This document shows, in pieces, positions 12,632 through 16,213 of a DNA stretch of 16,213 nucleotides; the first letter of the stretch is position 1, and every line of letters begins with the position of its first letter. The translations under genes were made by a program, and so were the position numbers. This DNA comes from Actinomycetes bacterium (lineage in GTDB: Bacteria; Actinomycetota; Actinomycetes; Actinomycetales; Microbacteriaceae). The stretch spans positions 1 to 16,213 of the forward strand of contig JAEWKY010000156.1 in NCBI GenBank assembly GCA_023457615.1, given 5' to 3'. The notes under the pieces were generated by a model that was not told where the DNA came from, ran no database searches, and worked only from the letters and a program-made list of their open reading frames with translations.

Positions 12632-14074
12632 TTACGAGCCGTACGGGCCGTGAGTCCACGTGCCCGCGACCATCGTCGCGTGCACGGGCATGTCGCGGAG
12701 GCGGGCGGGGTCGAGGGGGTCGGCGTCGACGATGACGAGGTCGCCCGGGAGGTCGTGCGCCGTCGCCCGCAGGGCTTCGAGCGGCGTGAGCGCCTGCTCC
12801 GGATGCCACGGGTCGCGCCCGTCGCGGGAGCGCGTGACGGCGGCGGCCATCGTGATCCACGGGTCGAGCGGCGCGACGGGGGCGTCGGAGCCGAGGGCGA
12901 GCTCGACGCCGGCGTCGAGGAGCGACCGCAGCGCGAACGACCGCCCGGTGCGTCCCGCCCAGTAGTGGTCGGCGACATCCCGGTCGTCCATCGCGTGCTC
13001 GGGCTGCACCGACGCGATCACGTCGAGCGCGGCGAGGCGCGGGACGTCCTCGTCGCGGATGAGCTGCACGTGCTCCATCACCCCGGGAACGCCGAGCGCC
13101 TCGAACACCTCGATGGCCTCGGTGACGGCCCGGTCGCCGATGGCGTGGATGTCGGGGTGGAGCCCGCGCGCGACGCCCTCCCGCGCCGCGGCGAGCAGCT
13201 CGCCGGGCGCATACGACGGCAGCCCCGCCCCGGTCGTGCCGGGATAGTCGTCCCAGCACCACGCGGTGCGGGTGTTGAGGGAGCCGTCGGTGAACAGCTT
13301 GTACGGCCCCGTCTCGAGCAGCGGCGAGTCCGACTCCGGCAGCGGCCACGTCTGGTGCGGGTACGCGACCGCGCGCACGCGCAGCCCGCGGAACCCGGAC
13401 GCGAAACGGCGGGCCCACGCCCCAGGCGCGTCGTCCATCTCGAAGTCGCGGATGCCGGTCACCCCGCGGGAGGCGGCGAGCGCCGCTCCCTCGATCGCCC
13501 ACGCGTCGAGCACGTCGGCGGGCACCTCGGTGATGCGCCGCGTCGCGTCGAACGCCGGCTGCTCCCGCAGGAACCAGTCGGTGGCCGGCAGCCCGAGGAA
13601 CCGCGTCGCCGCGGCGTTCAGCCACAGCGTGTGCACGTCGGCGGACAGGAGCGCGACGGGGAGGTCGCCGAACTCGAGCAGCTCGAGGCTCGGCTCATCC
13701 CGCCACAGCCCGTCGCGGAATCCCGACGCGAGATGCACCACACCCGGCTCCGGCGGATTCTCGGCGAGATGCTCGCGCACGAGCACGGCCGCGTGCGCCG
13801 CCGACGTCGCCCCCGCGAGATCCAGCCGCCGCGACGCCATCGCCCACTGCCCGTAGTGCACGTGGCGGTCCCACAGCCCCGGGAGCACCCAGCGCCCCTC
13901 GAGGTCGATGCCCTCGGGGGTGATGTCCTCGGGGGTGATGTGCGTTTCTCCGGAGATTTCTATATCGGCCGGCTGCGGCATCCGGGAATTCAGCGCACCG
14001 GCTGCGGAACTCCGGAGAAACGAACCGGAACTCCGGAGAAACGGACGCAGGTCGCGGGCGTTACGCAGGATCAC
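12632..14074 (-). CDS. Amidohydrolase family 3 metal-dependent hydrolase (YtcJ-like)
   Basis: This 480-residue TIM-barrel metal-dependent hydrolase has the metal-binding H-x-H in LWDRHVHYGQ (His71, His73), a KLFTDGSLNTRTAWCW strand, HAIGDRAV, MEHVQLI and the late GSDAPVAPLDPW motif. Substrates of this family are varied amides or esters and cannot be named here. The start is GTG 14074 (VILRNARDLR), with GGAGG 5 bases upstream. It overlaps the stop of the PaiB-like gene as GTGA, so it is probably translated by coupling. The segment before the barrel is unusual: a doubled FLRSSGS/FLRSSAA and a doubled ITPED/ITPEG, encoded by short direct repeats, sit where relatives have a plain beta-strand region. 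The active site lies outside this stretch and looks intact. Confidence 0.88.
   Translation of the reverse strand: MILRNARDLRPFLRSSGSFLRSSAAGALNSRMPQPADIEISGETHITPEDITPEGIDLEGRWVLPGLWDRHVHYGQWAMASRRLDLAGATSAAHAAVLVREHLAENPPEPGVVHLASGFRDGLWRDEPSLELLEFGDLPVALLSADVHTLWLNAAATRFLGLPATDWFLREQPAFDATRRITEVPADVLDAWAIEGAALAASRGVTGIRDFEMDDAPGAWARRFASGFRGLRVRAVAYPHQTWPLPESDSPLLETGPYKLFTDGSLNTRTAWCWDDYPGTTGAGLPSYAPGELLAAAREGVARGLHPDIHAIGDRAVTEAIEVFEALGVPGVMEHVQLIRDEDVPRLAALDVIASVQPEHAMDDRDVADHYWAGRTGRSFALRSLLDAGVELALGSDAPVAPLDPWITMAAAVTRSRDGRDPWHPEQALTPLEALRATAHDLPGDLVIVDADPLDPARLRDMPVHATMVAGTWTHGPYGS
13912..13941. repeat. Two perfect 15-bp tandem repeats inside the amidohydrolase gene
   Basis: CCTCGGGGGTGATGT occurs twice in a row. 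It encodes ITPED/ITPEG on the minus strand, an in-frame duplication. Confidence 0.9.
13943..14043. repeat. CTCCGGAG-centred repeats inside the amidohydrolase gene
   Basis: CGGAACTCCGGAGAAACG occurs at 14005-14022 and again at 14026-14043, with a 21-bp period (seven codons). An inverted partial copy, CGTTTCTCCGGAGA, lies at 13943-13956. The three copies can form a hairpin, and all lie within open coding sequence. Confidence 0.85.
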
Positions 14075-14682
14075 GAGAACCTCCGCATCTCTGCGGCGAG
14101 TGCCGCGTCGCGGTAGGGACCGTCGCCCTCGAGGGCGGTCATGATCGCCTCGCGCACCTCGGGACTCTTGTTCTGGGAGAGCTTCGCGCGGGCGTCGAAG
14201 CGCGTGACCCGCAGCCGCAGCCCGACCGTCCCCTTCGCGATGCGGCGGGCCTTCTGCTCGTCGAGGTCGAGCGAGACGGGTGTCGGCATCCTCTTCTCGA
14301 AGTGATCGACGAGCTCGCCGAGGACGCGGAAGTTCTCCTCGTCGCTCAGGATCTCGGGCACGCCGTAGAGGTGGGCGGTGACGTGGTTCCACGTCGGCAC
14401 GAAGTCGCCCTCGGCGTACCAGTGGGGCGAGATGTAGCCGTGCGGGCCCTGCACGATCACGAGCACCTCGTGCTGCCCGAGCTCGTGCGCGACCTCGTCG
14501 GGGCGTCCGAAGTGCGACACGAGCGAGATCGAGTCGTCGCCGGTCTCCTCGAGCAGGGTCGCGTAGTGCGACGACACGAGTCCCGTCGACGCGGGTGAGA
14601 CGTAGGTCATCCAGGGGTTGCGGCGGATGAGCCGCTTCACCTCGGCCGGATCCTCGAGGAGGTAGGTGGGGGTGTGTCTCAC
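14071..14682 (-). CDS. FMN-binding split-barrel protein, PaiB family
   Basis: This 203-residue protein has the PaiB pattern: it starts MRHTPTYLLEDPAEVKRLIRR and includes SHFGRPDEV, LVIVQGPHGYISPHWYAE, FVPTWNHVTAHLYG, LVDHFEKRMPTPV and a C-terminal GTVGLRLRVTRFDARAKLSQNKS. In the family the W-Y and VPTWN segments bind flavin. PaiB was first described as a transcriptional regulator in Bacillus; whether it acts on DNA or as an enzyme here is not shown. The start is GTG 14682, with AAGGA about 6 bases upstream, and it overlaps the nei stop as GTGA. It in turn overlaps the amidohydrolase start. The frame continues upstream, but only as an antisense-like arginine-rich shadow. Confidence 0.87.
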   Translation of the reverse strand: MRHTPTYLLEDPAEVKRLIRRNPWMTYVSPASTGLVSSHYATLLEETGDDSISLVSHFGRPDEVAHELGQHEVLVIVQGPHGYISPHWYAEGDFVPTWNHVTAHLYGVPEILSDEENFRVLGELVDHFEKRMPTPVSLDLDEQKARRIAKGTVGLRLRVTRFDARAKLSQNKSPEVREAIMTALEGDGPYRDAALAAEMRRFS

Positions 14683-15629
14683 GTCTGATCCTTCGGGCAC
14701 CAGTAGAGGTTGCGCCCGGCCATCTCGGCCATGGCGATCGGCGTGCCGCACAGCCGGCACGGCTCGCCCGTGCGGTGGTACACCCAGTGGCGGTCGTCGC
14801 GGGATGCCTTCGCCGCCGCGAGGTCGTCGCCCTCGAGTCCGTCGATCGTGAGCATCTGCCCCGTCTCGACGCCGATGGTCAGCAGGTGCACCCAGTCGCG
14901 CCACAGCTCGCGCACGAGCTCCTCCGGCAGCTCGCGACCGGGACGGTACGGATCGAGCCGCGCGCGGAACAGCAGCTCGGCGCGGTAGACGTTCCCGATG
15001 CCCGCGACGACCTCCTGGTCCATGAGCAGCAGGCCGATCGCGACGTTGCGCCGCCGCACGTTGGCGACGAAGCGCTCCTCGCCGTCGGGATCGACGAGCG
15101 GGTCGGGGCCGAGTCTCGCGATCGTCGCGTCGACCTCCTCGACGGTCTGCACCTCGCACGCGGTCGGTCCGCGCAGGTCGGCGACGGCGGTGGGCGTCAG
15201 CAGCCGCACCCGCACCTGCCCGACGGGCGCCGGCGGCCACTCGTCGAGCTCCTTCCCGAGCTGCTCCGACTCCGCCATGCGCAACCGGGTGCGGCGCGGG
15301 GCGCCGATCGACCACGGCGAGTCCTCGTTCGCGCCCACGACGCCCGTGCCGCGACCGCCGCGCTCGGCGGGCGACAGCGTGTCGACGACGATGTCGCCCG
15401 CGAAGTCCCAGGCGCCGTACATCCCCAGATGCACGCGCAGCCAGAGCGCGTGGTCGAACTCGAGGAACATCTGCTTGCCGACGGCCCGCGACTGCACGAT
15501 GGCGTGGCCGTCGAGCGCCTCCGCGCCCGCCGCGAACCGGCCCTGCGGTGAGGACACCGCGACCGGCGGCCCGGTGAACGACCGCTCGAACTGGCGGGCG
15601 ATCCGGTGGACGCTGTGTCCCTCGGGCAT
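14679..15629 (-). CDS. nei: Fpg/Nei family DNA glycosylase (Nei1-like)
   Basis: It removes oxidised bases and nicks DNA at the abasic site. The 316-residue protein begins MPEGHSVHR: after Met removal Pro is the Schiff-base nucleophile and Glu3 is catalytic, and Lys52 lies in VGKQMFLEF. The helix-two-turn-helix signature is DQEVVAGIGNVYRAELLF, and the C-terminal finger is CRLCGTPI...GRNLYWCPKDQT. The overall sequence resembles mycobacterial Nei1, which is likewise encoded beside rpiB. Two oddities stand out. An insertion of about 40-45 residues after the N-terminal lobe (VVDTLSPAERGGRG to EQLGKELDEW) makes it longer than Nei1. The fourth zinc-finger position is Asp314 instead of Cys (CPKD, where CPxC is usual). 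It starts 3 bases after the rpiB stop. Confidence 0.9.
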   Translation of the reverse strand: MPEGHSVHRIARQFERSFTGPPVAVSSPQGRFAAGAEALDGHAIVQSRAVGKQMFLEFDHALWLRVHLGMYGAWDFAGDIVVDTLSPAERGGRGTGVVGANEDSPWSIGAPRRTRLRMAESEQLGKELDEWPPAPVGQVRVRLLTPTAVADLRGPTACEVQTVEEVDATIARLGPDPLVDPDGEERFVANVRRRNVAIGLLLMDQEVVAGIGNVYRAELLFRARLDPYRPGRELPEELVRELWRDWVHLLTIGVETGQMLTIDGLEGDDLAAAKASRDDRHWVYHRTGEPCRLCGTPIAMAEMAGRNLYWCPKDQT

Positions 15630-15632
15630 GGC

Positions 15633-16118
15633 TCAGACGATCTCGTGGCCGGAGATGCCGCCGGTGGTCTCGTACTCGGCGAGCTGCGCGATGCGCCGCG
15701 CGTGGCGTTCCTCGCCCGAGAACGGCGTGAGGATGAACGCGTCGATGAACCCCTTCACCTCGTCGAAGGAGTGCTGGCGGGCGCCGATCGCGATGACGTT
15801 GGCGGCGTTGTGCTCGCGCGCGAGTTCCGCCGTCGCGAGGCTCCAGACGAGCGCGGCGCGGATGCCGTGCACCTTGTTCGCGGCCATCTGCTCGCCGTTG
15901 CCCGACCCGCCGAAGACGATCCCGAGCGCCGGGACGCCGGCCTCCTCGTCGCGCACGACGGCCCGCGCCGCGTTGATGCAGAAGCTCGGGTAGTCGTCGA
16001 GCGGGTCGTACTCCTTCGGACCGTGGTCCACGACCTCGTAGCCCTGGGCGGCGAGGTGGTGCTGCAGATCTGTCGAGAACTCGAGGCCGGCGTGGTCGGT
16101 GCCCAGGTGGATGCGCAT
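15633..16118 (-). CDS. rpiB: Ribose-5-phosphate isomerase B
   Basis: It interconverts ribose 5-phosphate and ribulose 5-phosphate in the pentose phosphate pathway. The 161-residue protein has the LacAB/RpiB fold with GTDHAG near the N-terminus (His9 for ring opening) and FGGSGNGEQMAANKV at about 69-83. In E. coli RpiB a Cys acts as the base; here that site reads GGSGNGEQ, with Ser and a nearby Glu. This matches the mycobacterial type, in which Glu is the base. The length and the whole AAxVIAIGARQHSFDEV block are normal. It is the first gene of a tight leftward chain with nei, the PaiB-like gene and the amidohydrolase. Confidence 0.95.
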   Translation of the reverse strand: MRIHLGTDHAGLEFSTDLQHHLAAQGYEVVDHGPKEYDPLDDYPSFCINAARAVVRDEEAGVPALGIVFGGSGNGEQMAANKVHGIRAALVWSLATAELAREHNAANVIAIGARQHSFDEVKGFIDAFILTPFSGEERHARRIAQLAEYETTGGISGHEIV

Positions 16119-16213
16119 GGTCCCGCCAGTTTATTGACCCCCTTGCCCCGCGCGGAGGACGGGGGGAGAATCGCCCCAGACGGCGTCGGGGGGGGGGGCC
16201 GGGGCCCCCCCCC
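16119..16213. other. Contig-end sequence of doubtful quality
   Basis: The last ~50 bases consist largely of long G and C runs (for example twelve G then CCGGGG then nine C), unlike any other part of the window. They probably reflect poor base calling or an assembly break rather than biology. The rpiB promoter should lie in 16119-16160. Confidence 0.55.

Noticed and set aside
13943..14043. CRISPR-like direct repeats
   Set aside because: There are only two direct copies with a 3-bp gap plus an inverted partial one, inside an open coding frame, with no spacers and no cas genes.

Overview
The window looks like a chromosome segment (probably the end of a contig) from a high-GC actinobacterium, most likely Microbacteriaceae. 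The evidence is strongly GC-biased third codon positions, GTG starts, a class-C-type ArsR with an adjacent mycothiol-type ArsC, a mycobacterial-type RpiB/Nei1 pair, and an F420-dependent LLM oxidoreductase. The species assignment is inference; no rRNA or other taxonomic marker is present.

Layout. 1-2552: the 3' part of a 2-oxo acid dehydrogenase E2 gene runs rightwards and converges, across a large palindrome, on a two-gene leftward unit (LLM F420-type oxidoreductase, then a class I glutamine amidotransferase). 2600-2850: a dispersed palindromic repeat, tRNA-Gly(UCC) and its terminator. 2850-5840: an accessory island with visibly lower GC content. It contains a serine-recombinase C-terminal scrap and a 5'-truncated RHS gene cut off head-to-head at the same point. 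After these come an RHS C-terminal putative toxin domain, an overlapping putative immunity gene, a lipoprotein, a small membrane protein, and a decayed copy of the lipoprotein gene. 5870-8390: polyphosphate kinase 2 is divergent from a membrane-anchored D,D-carboxypeptidase, followed by a 59-residue gene whose stop overlaps that of the carboxypeptidase. 8470-9390: a divergent arsenic module, arsC leftwards and arsR rightwards. It has two near-identical operators and an 11-residue cysteine-rich mini-ORF in the arsC leader. 9409-11766: a small PLDc_N-type membrane protein and a NarL-type two-component system. 11971-12459: dps. 12460-12631: a very long inverted repeat plus another copy of the dispersed palindrome. 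12632-16118: a leftward four-gene chain rpiB > nei > PaiB-like > amidohydrolase, with 3-bp gaps or 4-bp GTGA overlaps. 16119-16213 ends in G/C homopolymers that look like poor assembly sequence.

Functional reading. Most of the window is ordinary housekeeping: carbon metabolism, DNA repair, cell wall, stress and metal response. The least ordinary parts are three. The first is the arsC leader, where a Cys-codon-rich mini-ORF precedes interleaved (mutually exclusive) hairpins, suggesting translation-coupled attenuation under ArsR control. The second is the orphan RHS toxin/immunity cassette beside tRNA-Gly. The third is the set of repeats: a four-copy palindrome, one copy of which supplies the stop codon of the sensor kinase, and short repeats that have expanded inside the amidohydrolase coding sequence.

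All identifications come from reading motifs by eye; no database search was run.
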